From Hydrocarboniclastica marina (lineage in GTDB: Bacteria; Pseudomonadota; Gammaproteobacteria; Pseudomonadales; Oleiphilaceae): 64,000 nucleotides of DNA. Both the position numbers and the translations under genes were made by a program. The first letter of the stretch is position 1. Every line of letters begins with the position of its first letter. Shown here piece after piece: positions 1-10,216 of this stretch. A model generated the notes under the pieces. It worked only from the letters and a program-made list of their open reading frames with translations. It made no database searches and was not told the origin of the DNA. The DNA lies in NCBI RefSeq assembly GCF_004851605.1, contig NZ_CP031093.1, forward strand, positions 2,418,001 to 2,482,000, written 5' to 3'.

Positions 1-1706
1 GCCCAATCGATAATCGTGAGCGTCCTTAACCCCAGGAAGTCGAACTTGACCAGCCCGGCCTCTTCCACATCGTTCTTGTCGAACTGGGTTACGAGACTGG
101 TGCCATCAGGCTCGCAGTACAGCGGTGCAAAATCAGTCAGATTGGTGGGTGCGATGACCACGCCACCGGCGTGTTTGCCGGCGTTACGCGCAACACCCTC
201 CAACTTGCGTGCCATCTCCCAGATTTCCTGGGCTTCTTCGTCAATCTCCAGGAACTCTCTCAGGGCCGGCTCCTGTTCGACCGCTTTTTCAAGGGTCATG
301 CCCACTTCGAAGGGAATCAGCTTGGACAGCTTGTCGGCCAGGCCGTAGGACTTGCCTTGCACCCGGGCCACGTCCCTAACCACCGCTTTCGCAGCCATGG
401 TGCCGAACGTGATTATCTGGGAAACAGCATTGCGGCCATATTTTTCGGCGACGTAGTTGATGACCCGGTCGCGGCCTTCCATACAGAAGTCGACGTCGAA
501 GTCGGGCATGGACACCCGCTCCGGATTTAGAAAGCGCTCGAACAGCAGGTCGTACTGTAGCGGGTCAAGATCGGTAATCAGCTGCGAATATGCAACCAGA
601 GAGCCGGCGCCTGACCCCCGGCCCGGCCCCACCGGTACGCCGTTCTGTTTGGCCCACTTGATGAAGTCCATGACGATCAGAAAGTAGCCTGGGAACCCCA
701 TCTCCAGAATGATATCGAGCTCGAACTTCAGGCGCGTAAAATAGACCTGCCTGCGTTCCGCATAATCGGGTGCGTTTGGGTCGAGAATCGTTTTCAGGCG
801 GTCTTCAAGCCCCTCTTCGGATACCTTGATGAAGAACTCATCCATGGTCAGCCCATCGGGAACCGGGAACTGGGGCAGGAAGTACTCCCCGAGCCGGACC
901 GGCACATTGCAGCGCTCGGCAATCGCCAGAGTGTTCTCCAGTGCTTCCGGAATGTCCTCGAACAGGGCCGCCATTTCTTCCGCGGACTTCAGATACTGCT
1001 GGTCACTGAACCGATGTTCGCGCCGCGGGTCATCCAGCGTCCGGCTTTCGCCGATACACACGCGAGCCTCGTGTGCCTCGAAGTCGTCCTGGGCCAGAAA
1101 CTGCACCTCATTGGTGGCCACCACGGGAATATCCAACTCGGTCGCCAAACCCATGCTCAGGTGCAGGCACTCCTCGTCGTTAACCCGGCTGGCCCGTTGC
1201 AGCTCCAGGTAGTAACGGTCAGGAAACAGGGCCAGCCAATACTCGGCCCGCTGACGCGCCAGGTCGGACTTACCGTTCAGAAGAGCGCGACCCACGTCGC
1301 CCGCTTTGGCGCCGGACAGCGCAATCAGTCCACCTGAGCGGGCTTCAATCCACTCGCGTTTGATTAGCGGCTTGTCGAAAACCTGGCCTTCCGTAAAGCC
1401 GAGAGAAATGATTTCGGTCAGATGGCGGTAGCCGTCAGCGTTGGTGGCCAGCAATGGCAGCAGGAACGGATTCTGGGGTTCGTCAGGATTTTCCAGCCAG
1501 AGATCAGCGCCCACTATCGGCTTAACCCCGGCACCCAGCGCGCCTTTGTAGAACTTCACCAGCGAAAACATGTTCGACTGTTCGGTCAGAGCAATAGCCG
1601 GCATGTCGAGCTCGGCCACCCGCTTGAATAGCGGCTTTATGCGGACCAGCCCGTCAACCAGTGAATATTCTGAATGGACTCGCAAATGAACAAAAGCTGC
1701 AGACAT
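1..1706 (-). CDS. dnaE: DNA polymerase III alpha subunit, 5' part (runs off the window)
   Basis: Catalytic subunit of the replicative DNA polymerase. About 568 codons are present, reading leftwards off the window edge; there is no stop here, so the C-terminal half lies outside. Translation from the ATG at 1704-1706 begins [19 protein letters not shown], the typical start of the DnaE PHP domain. The polymerase catalytic motif PDFDVDFC is read at about residues 401-408, matching in place the E. coli aspartates 401/403. In many gammaproteobacteria dnaE lies just downstream of lpxB-rnhB; here that cluster is on the same strand but about 52 kb away. Confidence 0.97.
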   Translation of the reverse strand, partial: MSAAFVHLRVHSEYSLVDGLVRIKPLFKRVAELDMPAIALTEQSNMFSLVKFYKGALGAGVKPIVGADLWLENPDEPQNPFLLPLLATNADGYRHLTEIISLGFTEGQVFDKPLIKREWIEARSGGLIALSGAKAGDVGRALLNGKSDLARQRAEYWLALFPDRYYLELQRASRVNDEECLHLSMGLATELDIPVVATNEVQFLAQDDFEAHEARVCIGESRTLDDPRREHRFSDQQYLKSAEEMAALFEDIPEALENTLAIAERCNVPVRLGEYFLPQFPVPDGLTMDEFFIKVSEEGLEDRLKTILDPNAPDYAERRQVYFTRLKFELDIILEMGFPGYFLIVMDFIKWAKQNGVPVGPGRGSGAGSLVAYSQLITDLDPLQYDLLFERFLNPERVSMPDFDVDFCMEGRDRVINYVAEKYGRNAVSQIITFGTMAAKAVVRDVARVQGKSYGLADKLSKLIPFEVGMTLEKAVEQEPALREFLEIDEEAQEIWEMARKLEGVARNAGKHAGGVVIAPTNLTDFAPLYCEPDGTSLVTQFDKNDVEEAGLVKFDFLGLRTLTIIDW

Positions 1707-1925
1707 GGGGCTCCCGGAATACACGACAACACGCTGAAATACGCGTGAAAAGGCTGGATATAGCAATACTGGAGGTTGGAAAACAACCGGTCGAAAGCGT
1801 CAAGCCGCAACCCACGCAGGCATGCGGCAAAGCGCAACTATTCTAGCAGGGTTGGTGCCTGCTGCTTAGTCCTGGTTGATTCAATCAGAGGCTGGGAAGA
1901 CATTCGCCTTGCTGGCGGTAGCGCA

Positions 1926-2396
1926 TTATTCCCAGCCCTCGCTGGAGGCCTGGATAACCGTCAGCAGCTCATTACGGGTCTGCGGGCCAAAGCGGGCTTC
2001 CACCACCTCTCCTGCCGGATTGACCAGGAAAGTTGCCGGAAGCCCGACAGGGTGATTCCAGCCGAAACGCGGCGCCGGGCTGTGGATCAGGTTCGGGAAG
2101 TTTATGCCCATCTTGCGGATAACGGCATTCAGCTCGTCACCCTCAAGTGAATCATAATTGACGCCAAGGACGGTTACCGCGGGATCACGGTCGAGCGCAT
2201 TCAGCTCGGGAATCTCTTCGTAACAGGGCTTGCACCATTCAGCCCAATAATTCACCGCCAGCCACTGCCCTTCCAGATCAGCCCAATCGAGGGTGTCGCC
2301 TGAGGCCAGGCTGACCGGCTTATCCTTACCGCAAGCAGAAAGCAGCAGAATCAGTGCCAGTAGGGCCAGCGAGCGCGGTAAGCGTCGTCTCGTCAT
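1926..2396 (-). CDS. TlpA-like thioredoxin-fold lipoprotein
   Basis: A 156-residue protein with a lipoprotein signal peptide ending in the lipobox LLSAC (about residues 18-22), followed by a thioredoxin fold with the redox motif WCKPC near residue 54. The cis-proline loop appears as VGLPATFLV around residue 118. It is probably a lipid-anchored periplasmic thiol-disulfide reductase of the TlpA/ResA type. The substrate cannot be told from sequence; cytochrome c maturation or general disulfide handling are the usual roles. No ccm genes are nearby. It lies upstream of dnaE on the same strand with a gap of about 220 bases, so cotranscription is possible but not shown. Confidence 0.88.
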   Translation of the reverse strand: MTRRRLPRSLALLALILLLSACGKDKPVSLASGDTLDWADLEGQWLAVNYWAEWCKPCYEEIPELNALDRDPAVTVLGVNYDSLEGDELNAVIRKMGINFPNLIHSPAPRFGWNHPVGLPATFLVNPAGEVVEARFGPQTRNELLTVIQASSEGWE

Positions 2397-2489
2397 TGCT
2401 CATCCTTTGGAATCGTTCCGCACCACTTGGCGGCACAAACTGATAAACTCCGGCCACATCTAAACACCCAAGCCAAGCGGATGCTACCG

Positions 2490-3454
<965 letters not shown>

Positions 3455-3494
3455 CGTGGCTTAACCACCTTTACCCTGATTTTTGGAGTATCCG

Positions 3495-3836
3495 ATGTCT
3501 CGAACCGCACCTGTTTCCCATGTGGTTTCGCTGATTCTGTACGGGGCTATTCTCGCGCTTCTGGTCGTCACAACATTCTGGCCAGACCCCGTCGAAGGCG
3601 CATCTGTCTGGTTGATGCTGACCATAAAGCTGGTGCCACTGCTCATCCTGCTGCCCGGCCTGCTCAAGTCCCGCGGTAAAACATACCAATGGCTCTGTTT
3701 TATACTGATGATCTATTTCACGGACGCCGTAGTGCGCGCCTACCTCACTGGTTGGGCCTGGCCGCCTACTGTCATGACCGGTTTAACCGCAGGCCTGTTT
3801 GTATCGGCCATCGTCAGAATCCGTGCAATGCAATGA
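3495..3836 (+). CDS. DUF2069-type integral membrane protein
   Basis: A small inner-membrane protein of 113 residues with about four hydrophobic segments (roughly 10-28, 38-55, 65-80 and 90-108). The sequence fits the DUF2069 family, which is often encoded next to wrbA in gammaproteobacteria; the function is unknown. The ATG at 3495 is chosen because GGAG lies six bases upstream (3485-3488). A TTG further upstream would remove that spacing. Confidence 0.8.
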   Translation: MSRTAPVSHVVSLILYGAILALLVVTTFWPDPVEGASVWLMLTIKLVPLLILLPGLLKSRGKTYQWLCFILMIYFTDAVVRAYLTGWAWPPTVMTGLTAGLFVSAIVRIRAMQ

Positions 3837-3934
3837 TGTCCCGATGACGACGCCGTTCAGCTCCACGGAGCTGGCACGCATTCAAAACCCTTGATCGTCC
3901 GGCAAACCGGCCAATTCTGAACCAGGACCGTACA

Positions 3935-5701
3935 ATGCCTCTGCCCCCGCCCCGCAAGGATCAGTTCCTGTCGCTTAGCGAGCTTTGCCACGCACTGGTC
4001 AGCCAGGGTCTTATTTCCCAGGACGCGGCAGAACAGCTGGTTAACGCGAACCTGGGCGGAGACCGGAAAAAGCGCCACCCACTTGAGCTGATCGCACGGG
4101 CGGAGCTGAAAAGCGAGGCAACGGGGCGGCCCCTGGATCTCGACCAGCTAACCCGGTGGCTCGCCACCTGGTCCGACCAGCCGTACTTCCACATTGATCC
4201 GCTCAAAATCGACGTCTCTGCGATTGCCCGCGTCATGTCTTACGCGTTTGCCCAACGCCACGAGATTCTCGCGGTTGAAATAAAACCGGACCACGTCGTA
4301 ATTGCGAGTGCCCAGCCCTTCAAGAGCGACTGGGAAGATAATCTTCGCCATGTGCTGCGCAAGGACATTCGCCGGGTGGTGGCCAATCCCGCCGACATCA
4401 GCCGTTACACGGTTGAGCTTTACCAGCTGGCCAACTCGGTGAACAAGGCCAGCGGCGAAGCCGGGCAGCGCTACACGCAGAATTTCGAACAGCTGCTGGA
4501 CCTGGGCGACAGCAGCCCGGATGCCAATGATCAGCACGTGGTGAGCATTGTCGACTGGCTACTCCAGTACGCGTATGACCAGCGCGCCAGCGATATTCAT
4601 ATCGAACCCCGGCGGGAGGTGGCCCATGTACGCTTTCGCATAGACGGCGTACTGCACACAGTCTACGACTTTCCCGCCGAGGTGGGGCTGGCGGTTGTTT
4701 CGCGGCTGAAAATCCTCGGCCGGCTCAACGTCGCCGAGAAGCGCAAGCCCCAGGACGGCCGGATAAAAACCCGCAAGCCCGACAACAGTGAAGTAGAGCT
4801 GCGCCTTGCCACATTGCCGACCGCATTCGGCGAGAAAATGGTCATGCGGGTTTTCGACCCGGAAGTCCTGTTGAAGTCATTCGAGCAGCTCGGTTTTTCA
4901 CGGGACGACCGCGAGCGCTGGCAGGGCATGACGGGGCATCCCCACGGTATCGTGCTGGTCACCGGCCCGACGGGTTCGGGCAAGACGACCACCCTTTACT
5001 CTACCCTGAAGCAACTGGCCACTGACGAGGTCAATGTCTGCACCATCGAAGACCCCATCGAAATGGTCGAGCCCGCCTTCAACCAGATGCAGGTCAACCG
5101 CGGTATCGACCTGACGTTCGCCGGTGGTATAAGGGCGCTGATGCGCCAGGACCCGGACATCATCATGATCGGCGAGATAAGGGACGCGGAAACGGCGGAG
5201 ATGGCGGTTCAGGCCGCCCTGACCGGTCACCTTGTGCTCTCCACACTCCACACCAATGATGCGCCCAGCGCCATCACGCGGTTACTGGAATTGGGCGTTC
5301 CCGCCTATCTGATCCGCTCGACACTGTTGGGCGTTATGGCACAACGCCTCGCCCGTGTGCTCTGCCCCGACTGCAAGGCGCCGACAGCCGTCGACCCCGA
5401 AGCCTGGCGTACGCTGACCCGGCCGTGGAAGGCGCCGGTTCCGGAAACGGTTGCCCAACCCATAGGCTGTCTCAACTGCCGTAACACGGGTTACCGCGGG
5501 CGCGCCGGCGTTTACGAAATTCTCCCCCTGGAAGGCGCCCTTCGCGACCGGATTACAGAATCCTGTGAGCTGGACGATCTCCGGCGTTCAGCTTATAAAG
5601 CCGGCATGCGTTCGCTGCGCCTGAGCGGCGCACAAAAAGTCGCGGCAGGCCAGACAACGATTGAAGAAATTCTGCGGGTTACGCCGGAAAGCGAACGTTA
5701 G
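3935..5701 (+). CDS. gspE: GspE/PilB-family secretion or pilus assembly ATPase
   Basis: A 588-residue hexameric ATPase of the type II secretion / type IV pilus class. An N1E-like region lies at about 1-150, followed by N2E. The Walker A motif GPTGSGKTT is at about 343-351, and the Asp box and Walker B region read DPDIIMIGEIRDAETAE, followed by the His box STLHTND. A tetracysteine zinc site is split between CPDCK and CLNC. The window also has gspN-gspC-gspD 32 kb away, so this may power the same secreton. No gspF or pilC follows it here; assignment to T2SS rather than a pilus is therefore an inference. Confidence 0.85.
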   Translation: MPLPPPRKDQFLSLSELCHALVSQGLISQDAAEQLVNANLGGDRKKRHPLELIARAELKSEATGRPLDLDQLTRWLATWSDQPYFHIDPLKIDVSAIARVMSYAFAQRHEILAVEIKPDHVVIASAQPFKSDWEDNLRHVLRKDIRRVVANPADISRYTVELYQLANSVNKASGEAGQRYTQNFEQLLDLGDSSPDANDQHVVSIVDWLLQYAYDQRASDIHIEPRREVAHVRFRIDGVLHTVYDFPAEVGLAVVSRLKILGRLNVAEKRKPQDGRIKTRKPDNSEVELRLATLPTAFGEKMVMRVFDPEVLLKSFEQLGFSRDDRERWQGMTGHPHGIVLVTGPTGSGKTTTLYSTLKQLATDEVNVCTIEDPIEMVEPAFNQMQVNRGIDLTFAGGIRALMRQDPDIIMIGEIRDAETAEMAVQAALTGHLVLSTLHTNDAPSAITRLLELGVPAYLIRSTLLGVMAQRLARVLCPDCKAPTAVDPEAWRTLTRPWKAPVPETVAQPIGCLNCRNTGYRGRAGVYEILPLEGALRDRITESCELDDLRRSAYKAGMRSLRLSGAQKVAAGQTTIEEILRVTPESER

Positions 5702-5787
5702 GCGCAGCGATGGCCTTGCGGACGAGCGCCCTGCCCCTGGCCACCTGAAGCCGGGAATGTCATGCGGATCCGAAACGGCGATGAACG

Positions 5788-6828
5788 CTAAGCCTGCGGA
5801 CGCATGCCGCACTGGTCGAGCAGTTCCTGCCAGCGTTCAGTATGCCGGCGGGTCGCCTCATCCAGGGCCTGCCAGATACTGTTCTTATCGCTTCCCAGGA
5901 CTTCCGAGAAGAAAGCCGTCATGGCGGGGGTCGCGGCGTCCGCCTGAAGTGCCGCCAGCTCCCGAAGTGCGGGCACAATCCGCGCTTTCACACGCTGCAC
6001 CTGGGCCATATACGGCTGTACCTGCTGCACGTAGATGTTGAAGAAGACATTGCGCATGATTTCCGCGTTGCGGTTAGGCTGCTTGCGCAGGCAAAGGGGT
6101 CTGCCTTCAAGACGCTTACCAAGCAGTTGTTCCGCGTCGTTAAGGCGGGCGGTCAACAACCTCGCGCTCTGCACAAGCCGGCCACCGACCGGCAGGCCTT
6201 GCCAGCGCTGGTGAATTTCGTTTATGGCGGGAAATAACACGGGCTTATCCCTCCGCGCTGTCTCACGCAACCAGTCATTAAGCCGGTTGAGATCAGTGGC
6301 AAGGGTAGTGAGTACATCGAGGTCAGGGTCAAGGGGAACATAGCCATGACCGCGGGAGAAAAAATCGGCAATTTCCTCGGTTCCCCACGTGGCGTTCCAG
6401 ATGACCCGAGGTAGTGCTTCGCGCTTGGTGATGACAGCCTGGGCCAGTGCTTCGCGCAGCGCCGGGTCGGTGATGGTTGGCAGGCATTCCTCAGCCGCCG
6501 CAAGGAACCGGATTTCATAGCCCAGGCTTTGCGCGGGCTGCATGACACGGCCCAGTGCCGAATTCTTCTCGCCGACAATCTGCTGGAGCTCACAACCGTA
6601 GAGCGAGAAGAATTCGAGTAAGCCGATCTCGACCGCAGGAAGCTCTCTTACCCGGTCCCGGCGGCGCGGCAGGGTCGCGGTATCGGGTAGCTCGGCGGGT
6701 TCAACCTCAACGTCCAGTACCCGGGAAACCCGATCGATATAATCGTCCATCAGGCTGGATGGCCCGGACAGCGAATCACATCCCGTTAGCCCAACGACAA
6801 GCGCTGCCAGAAAAAACAACCTCAGCAT
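5788..6828 (-). CDS. DUF3080-type lipoprotein
   Basis: A 346-residue predicted lipoprotein: the signal peptide MLRLFFLAALVVGLTGC ends in lipobox LTGC. The mature protein is mostly alpha-helical with conserved-looking segments such as LLEFFSLYGCELQQIVGEKNS. This matches the DUF3080 family of gammaproteobacterial lipoproteins, function unknown. It is last in the minus-strand series mtnB-mtnD-mtnC-thiamine-binding-type gene, six bases after the preceding stop, so it is probably in the same transcription unit. It converges on the gspE-like gene. Confidence 0.82.
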   Translation of the reverse strand: MLRLFFLAALVVGLTGCDSLSGPSSLMDDYIDRVSRVLDVEVEPAELPDTATLPRRRDRVRELPAVEIGLLEFFSLYGCELQQIVGEKNSALGRVMQPAQSLGYEIRFLAAAEECLPTITDPALREALAQAVITKREALPRVIWNATWGTEEIADFFSRGHGYVPLDPDLDVLTTLATDLNRLNDWLRETARRDKPVLFPAINEIHQRWQGLPVGGRLVQSARLLTARLNDAEQLLGKRLEGRPLCLRKQPNRNAEIMRNVFFNIYVQQVQPYMAQVQRVKARIVPALRELAALQADAATPAMTAFFSEVLGSDKNSIWQALDEATRRHTERWQELLDQCGMRPQA

Positions 6829-6834
6829 GGGCGG

Positions 6835-7077
6835 TTATCGCCGGTCCCCCTCGATAAACTTGGCCACGAACGCTGCTTTACCATGCTTTTCGAAGGACCA
6901 CTTCATCGTGTCGGCCAACACGTCCATGACCTGCTGATACTCACCAAAGATGTGAGTGCTCATCCTGTTGGGGCGAACCTCAACCTGAGACGCTTGCAGG
7001 CGGGCGATCAATTCTCTGATGACTGACTTATAGTCTTCAGTAAGTGGGTAGTGGCTGAGCTCTACCGATAACATCAT
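6835..7077 (-). CDS. Thiamine-binding (YkoF/MTH1187-type) small protein
   Basis: An 80-residue protein beginning MMLSVELSHYPLTEDYKSVI. The pattern of a beta-strand with a short alternating repeat (LSVELSHYPL, then VEVRPNRMSTHIFGEY) resembles the MTH1187/YkoF fold that binds thiamine or its pyrimidine. A strong Shine-Dalgarno, AGGAGG, lies five bases before the first ATG at 7077. It sits between the methionine-salvage gene mtnC and a DUF3080 lipoprotein in one minus-strand run. The link with methionine salvage is not explained by established knowledge. Confidence 0.75.
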   Translation of the reverse strand: MMLSVELSHYPLTEDYKSVIRELIARLQASQVEVRPNRMSTHIFGEYQQVMDVLADTMKWSFEKHGKAAFVAKFIEGDRR

Positions 7078-7098
7078 AAAAGCCTCCTGGGCGGCGCT

Positions 7099-7803
7099 TT
7101 AATCCTGGAGCAGCAAGCGGTCGACCTCTGAGAAATCCCTGGCAACGGGCCGATCCCGGGCATCCATTGTCGAACCCGGGGAGTCCTCCGCACGCGCCAG
7201 CAGGCATGTACGCAGACCGACATCTTCGGCTGCATCCAGCTCAGCCGCAACGTCTGATAGAAACAGTACATGTGAGGGCTCTACGCCAAGATGCTCGAGA
7301 ATGTTTCTGTAGGACTCAGCTTCTTTCTTGCCGCCCACCCGGGTATCGAAGTAGTCGCTGAAGAAGGGCGTCAGGTCGCCCGCAATGCTGTGTGTAAAGA
7401 TCAGCTTCTGGGCCTCGACCGAGCCACTTGAGTAGACAAACAGCCGTAGGCCGCGATCGTGCCAGCGGCGCAGATAATCCGCAGCGTCCTCGTAGACATG
7501 GCTCTGAAAGTCGCCCCTTTCATAGCCATGGCGCCAGATCATGCCCTGCAGCAGTTTGAGTGGCGTGACCTTGCGGTCTTCGCGAATCCACCCTTGCAGG
7601 CTGGCCAGAAGGCTATCCAGGTCGTCCCGCTTGCAGCCGCTCTCTTGCGCCACCGAGTCCAGTGCTGCGCTTACAGCAGCTTCATATTGGTGCGCGCGTA
7701 TAAATTCATCCAGATGCTCTGCCGCGTAGGGAAAGAGCACCTCATGCACGAAACTGATAGAGGTAGTAGTACCTTCCACATCCGTGAGGATGACCCGGAT
7801 CAT
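7099..7803 (-). CDS. mtnC: Acireductone synthase (enolase-phosphatase E1)
   Basis: A 234-residue HAD-superfamily enzyme of the methionine salvage pathway. It converts 2,3-diketo-5-methylthiopentyl-1-phosphate to acireductone by enolisation and dephosphorylation. HAD motif I appears as LTDVEGTTTSISFVHEVLFP at the N-terminus; motif II is VYSSGSVEAQKLIF, and the C-terminal motif is FLSDVAAELDAA. The start codon overlaps the mtnD stop by one base (TAATG on the minus strand). The neighbours mtnD and mtnB catalyse the next and previous steps. Confidence 0.97.
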   Translation of the reverse strand: MIRVILTDVEGTTTSISFVHEVLFPYAAEHLDEFIRAHQYEAAVSAALDSVAQESGCKRDDLDSLLASLQGWIREDRKVTPLKLLQGMIWRHGYERGDFQSHVYEDAADYLRRWHDRGLRLFVYSSGSVEAQKLIFTHSIAGDLTPFFSDYFDTRVGGKKEAESYRNILEHLGVEPSHVLFLSDVAAELDAAEDVGLRTCLLARAEDSPGSTMDARDRPVARDFSEVDRLLLQD

Positions 7804-8357
7804 TATGCGCCCGCCAGCTTTTCGTAACGCGGAGTACGACTGGCAATGTCGTTACCGGTAAAATTGGCCACCCACCCCTCGGTGTTGGTAAATAACCGGA
7901 TGCAGGTAAAGGAAGGTTCCGGCCCCATATCGAACCAGTGGGGAGTGCCGTCGGGTACGCTGATCAGGTCGTTCTTCTGGCAGAGCACCGCCAGAATTTC
8001 TTCGCCGATGTGCAGGTAGAAAAGACCCTGGCCACGCACAAAGAAGCGGACTTCATCTTCGCTGTGGCGATGTTCGTCCAGAAACTTCTGTCGGAGTGCC
8101 TCCTTCTGGGGGTTACCTGGCGACAGGCTGATCACATCCGCTGCCTGAAAACCGCTCTCAGCCTTGAGCTTCTGGACCTCCTCCGCGTATGCCTCAAGAA
8201 TGTCCTCTGGAGCGGCGTCGTCCGGCATGGGCCTGGTCGCCCACTGCTCAAAGCGAACGCCACGGGCGTCGAGCTCCGATTGGATCTCGCCCACGTCCTC
8301 GGTGACGTAGCGCGGTACCCCGGGGGCATCCGCTGCAAAAATACTCAGTGTAGTCAT
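7803..8357 (-). CDS. mtnD: Acireductone dioxygenase
   Basis: A 184-residue cupin. With Fe(II) it oxidises acireductone to the 2-oxo acid precursor of methionine plus formate; with Ni(II) the off-pathway reaction gives CO. The metal ligands are visible in HRHSEDEVRFF (two His and one Glu) and in the later GTPHWFDMG (His). Length is typical of bacterial ARD. The start overlaps the mtnB stop by four bases (ATGA), and the stop overlaps mtnC, giving tight translational coupling within the salvage operon. Confidence 0.97.
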   Translation of the reverse strand: MTTLSIFAADAPGVPRYVTEDVGEIQSELDARGVRFEQWATRPMPDDAAPEDILEAYAEEVQKLKAESGFQAADVISLSPGNPQKEALRQKFLDEHRHSEDEVRFFVRGQGLFYLHIGEEILAVLCQKNDLISVPDGTPHWFDMGPEPSFTCIRLFTNTEGWVANFTGNDIASRTPRYEKLAGA

Positions 8358-8980
8358 CGAGCTAACCTCATCATTTCCAGCTCACACGCCAGAAGAAACT
8401 CCAACGCTTCGGTGTGTCGCAGACAATCCTCTACGGACGCCCCCCACGTATAAAGCCCATGTCCGCGGATAAGGTAACCGGGATACTCCATGTTTTCCGC
8501 AAAAAACTGCCGGGTTTCCTCGGCAAGGCTTGCGATATCCTGGCTGTTTTCGAATATGGGCAAACGAACCTGTGACTCGTGGGTCTCATGGCCGGGGAAA
8601 GCTTTTTGCAGCTCGTAGTCCTGCAAAACAATCTCGGTCCGGTCCTGCAGGGCGCGGCTCAATACGGTCGCCGCCAGAGAGTGGGTATGAATTACCGCAC
8701 CTATGTCGGTAAACAACCCATAGAGCACCGTATGCAAAGCCGTTTCGGCTGATGCCCGCGTCGCGCTTTGCACCGGCCTGCCGTCCAGATCAACCACCAT
8801 GACATCGCCGGCTTTCAGTTGGCCCTTATGGCGCCCGGAGACCGTAATGGCTATATGCTCTGCATCGATCCGCGCGGAATAGTTTGAACTGGTCGCAGGC
8901 GACCAGCCCCGCCCGTAAAGGAAGCGGCCCGCATCGACCAGGGCCTGCGCGGCTTGTGCATAATTTGTCACATCAATCAC
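8354..8980 (-). CDS. mtnB: Methylthioribulose-1-phosphate dehydratase
   Basis: A 208-residue class II aldolase-fold zinc enzyme that dehydrates 5-methylthioribulose-1-phosphate to the diketone substrate of MtnC. Key segments: GWSPATSSNYSARID near the N-terminus, the HTHSLAATVLSR zinc ligands around the middle, and the GHGLYTWG C-terminal His motif. It is first in the minus-strand operon mtnB-mtnD-mtnC. mtnA, which supplies the substrate, is not in the window. Confidence 0.96.
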   Translation of the reverse strand: MIDVTNYAQAAQALVDAGRFLYGRGWSPATSSNYSARIDAEHIAITVSGRHKGQLKAGDVMVVDLDGRPVQSATRASAETALHTVLYGLFTDIGAVIHTHSLAATVLSRALQDRTEIVLQDYELQKAFPGHETHESQVRLPIFENSQDIASLAEETRQFFAENMEYPGYLIRGHGLYTWGASVEDCLRHTEALEFLLACELEMMRLAR

Positions 8981-9124
8981 AGGTGATCCTCCTCAATGCA
9001 TCCTTGATAAGCCTGCGGCCCCGGAGCGTCGGAAACTCAGCGTCATACCGCGACCTGACACCGGGCGTATGACAAAGCGCAGATTCAGATAAACATCAGG
9101 CCGGGTTGCGGCCGTGGCAGACAA

Positions 9125-10216
9125 TTATAGAGACACTGCCCGTCTCATCAACCGATGCCGTTCGGCCAGTAACTGAGCCATAATTGCGGCAGCGATTTCG
9201 GCCGGTGTCTCGCTACCTATCTCAAACCCTATCGGCGAGTGCAACCGCGGCAACTGGTTTTTACCGACGCCGGCCTCGAACAGACGCTGGCGTCGGAGAG
9301 CGGCCGACTGCCGCGTGCCTAATGCACCAATATAAAAAGCGCTGCTCTGGAGCGCCGTCACCAGCGCCGGATGCTCGAGCTCAGGCGCATCGGTCAGCAC
9401 GACCACGGCACTGCATGCGTCCGCCAAGCCACTTGCCAGAGCATCAGCCGGATCGCGTTGCTCAAGCTTTACCCCGGTTTCACCCCAACAGCGGGCGAAC
9501 GCCTGCCGTGGCTCCACCAGAGTCACATCCAGACCACAGGCCGAAGCAAATAGCGCCAGTACCCGTGCAATCTCGCCCGCGCCGACAATGGTCAGACGTG
9601 TTGTCGGGTCCAGCTTGTGCCACAACGCCGCCGCGTCCAACTCAACCAGGGCCATCGGCCGGGGCTGTTCTATTGAAGCTGAACCGGAAACACGATCGAC
9701 TCGCCGAATGAGGCGTTCACGTCTGCCCAAGCCTTCCTGCAGGCCACGAAAATGCTCAAGACTGCCAGCGGCCTCATGCCGCTCAATAACGAGTACGGTG
9801 CGACCTGGCCCGGCAAGGCAGTACTTCGCCTGCTCATCCGCCACCACGGTATGTTCAATGAGCTGCGGCCAGTTCTGCCCGCTGGCCCCGGTGCATGAGC
9901 GTTGCAGCAACTCGGCTTCAAGATTGCAGATCTGACCGTCATCTTTTTCGGCGGCATCACTGATACCCAGCAATGTACCCGGCGGGCACGCCATGCCCGG
10001 TGTATTCTCCACCACGGTAGCTAGCCAGCAACCATGTCCAGCCTCCAGCCAGCCAACTACCGCGTCGATCACATCAAGATTGGTCGTTCGCCCCGCGCTG
10101 CACACCGGCCCCGAATGCCGGGGTCCCAGGCGCTGTGGGTCGCCTTCGGCTGCCGCAGCCGAGGCCTGTGCAGAACGGAGTTCAGAGCGCGCCATGGAGT
10201 TCCCGATTATGCTCAC
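9125..10216 (-). CDS. XdhC/CoxI-family protein
   Basis: A 363-residue protein with the two XdhC-family parts: an N-terminal domain (WLEAGHGCWLATVVENTPGMACPPGT, from about residue 56) and a Rossmann-like C-terminal domain (LTIVGAGEIARVLALFASACGLDVTLVEPR). XdhC binds molybdenum cofactor, promotes its sulfuration and inserts it into xanthine dehydrogenase. No xdhA/xdhB is in the window, so the client is unknown. The GTG at 10216 has AAGGA just upstream, but it starts inside the Smr gene and gives a 40-residue tail unlike the family; ATG at 10195 is the alternative. Either way the two genes overlap. Confidence 0.85.
   Translation of the reverse strand: MSIIGNSMARSELRSAQASAAAAEGDPQRLGPRHSGPVCSAGRTTNLDVIDAVVGWLEAGHGCWLATVVENTPGMACPPGTLLGISDAAEKDDGQICNLEAELLQRSCTGASGQNWPQLIEHTVVADEQAKYCLAGPGRTVLVIERHEAAGSLEHFRGLQEGLGRRERLIRRVDRVSGSASIEQPRPMALVELDAAALWHKLDPTTRLTIVGAGEIARVLALFASACGLDVTLVEPRQAFARCWGETGVKLEQRDPADALASGLADACSAVVVLTDAPELEHPALVTALQSSAFYIGALGTRQSAALRRQRLFEAGVGKNQLPRLHSPIGFEIGSETPAEIAAAIMAQLLAERHRLMRRAVSL

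Noticed and set aside
8981-9124. A SAM-type riboswitch before mtnB
   Set aside because: The 144-base region shows no terminator or conserved SAM aptamer elements that I can recognise.
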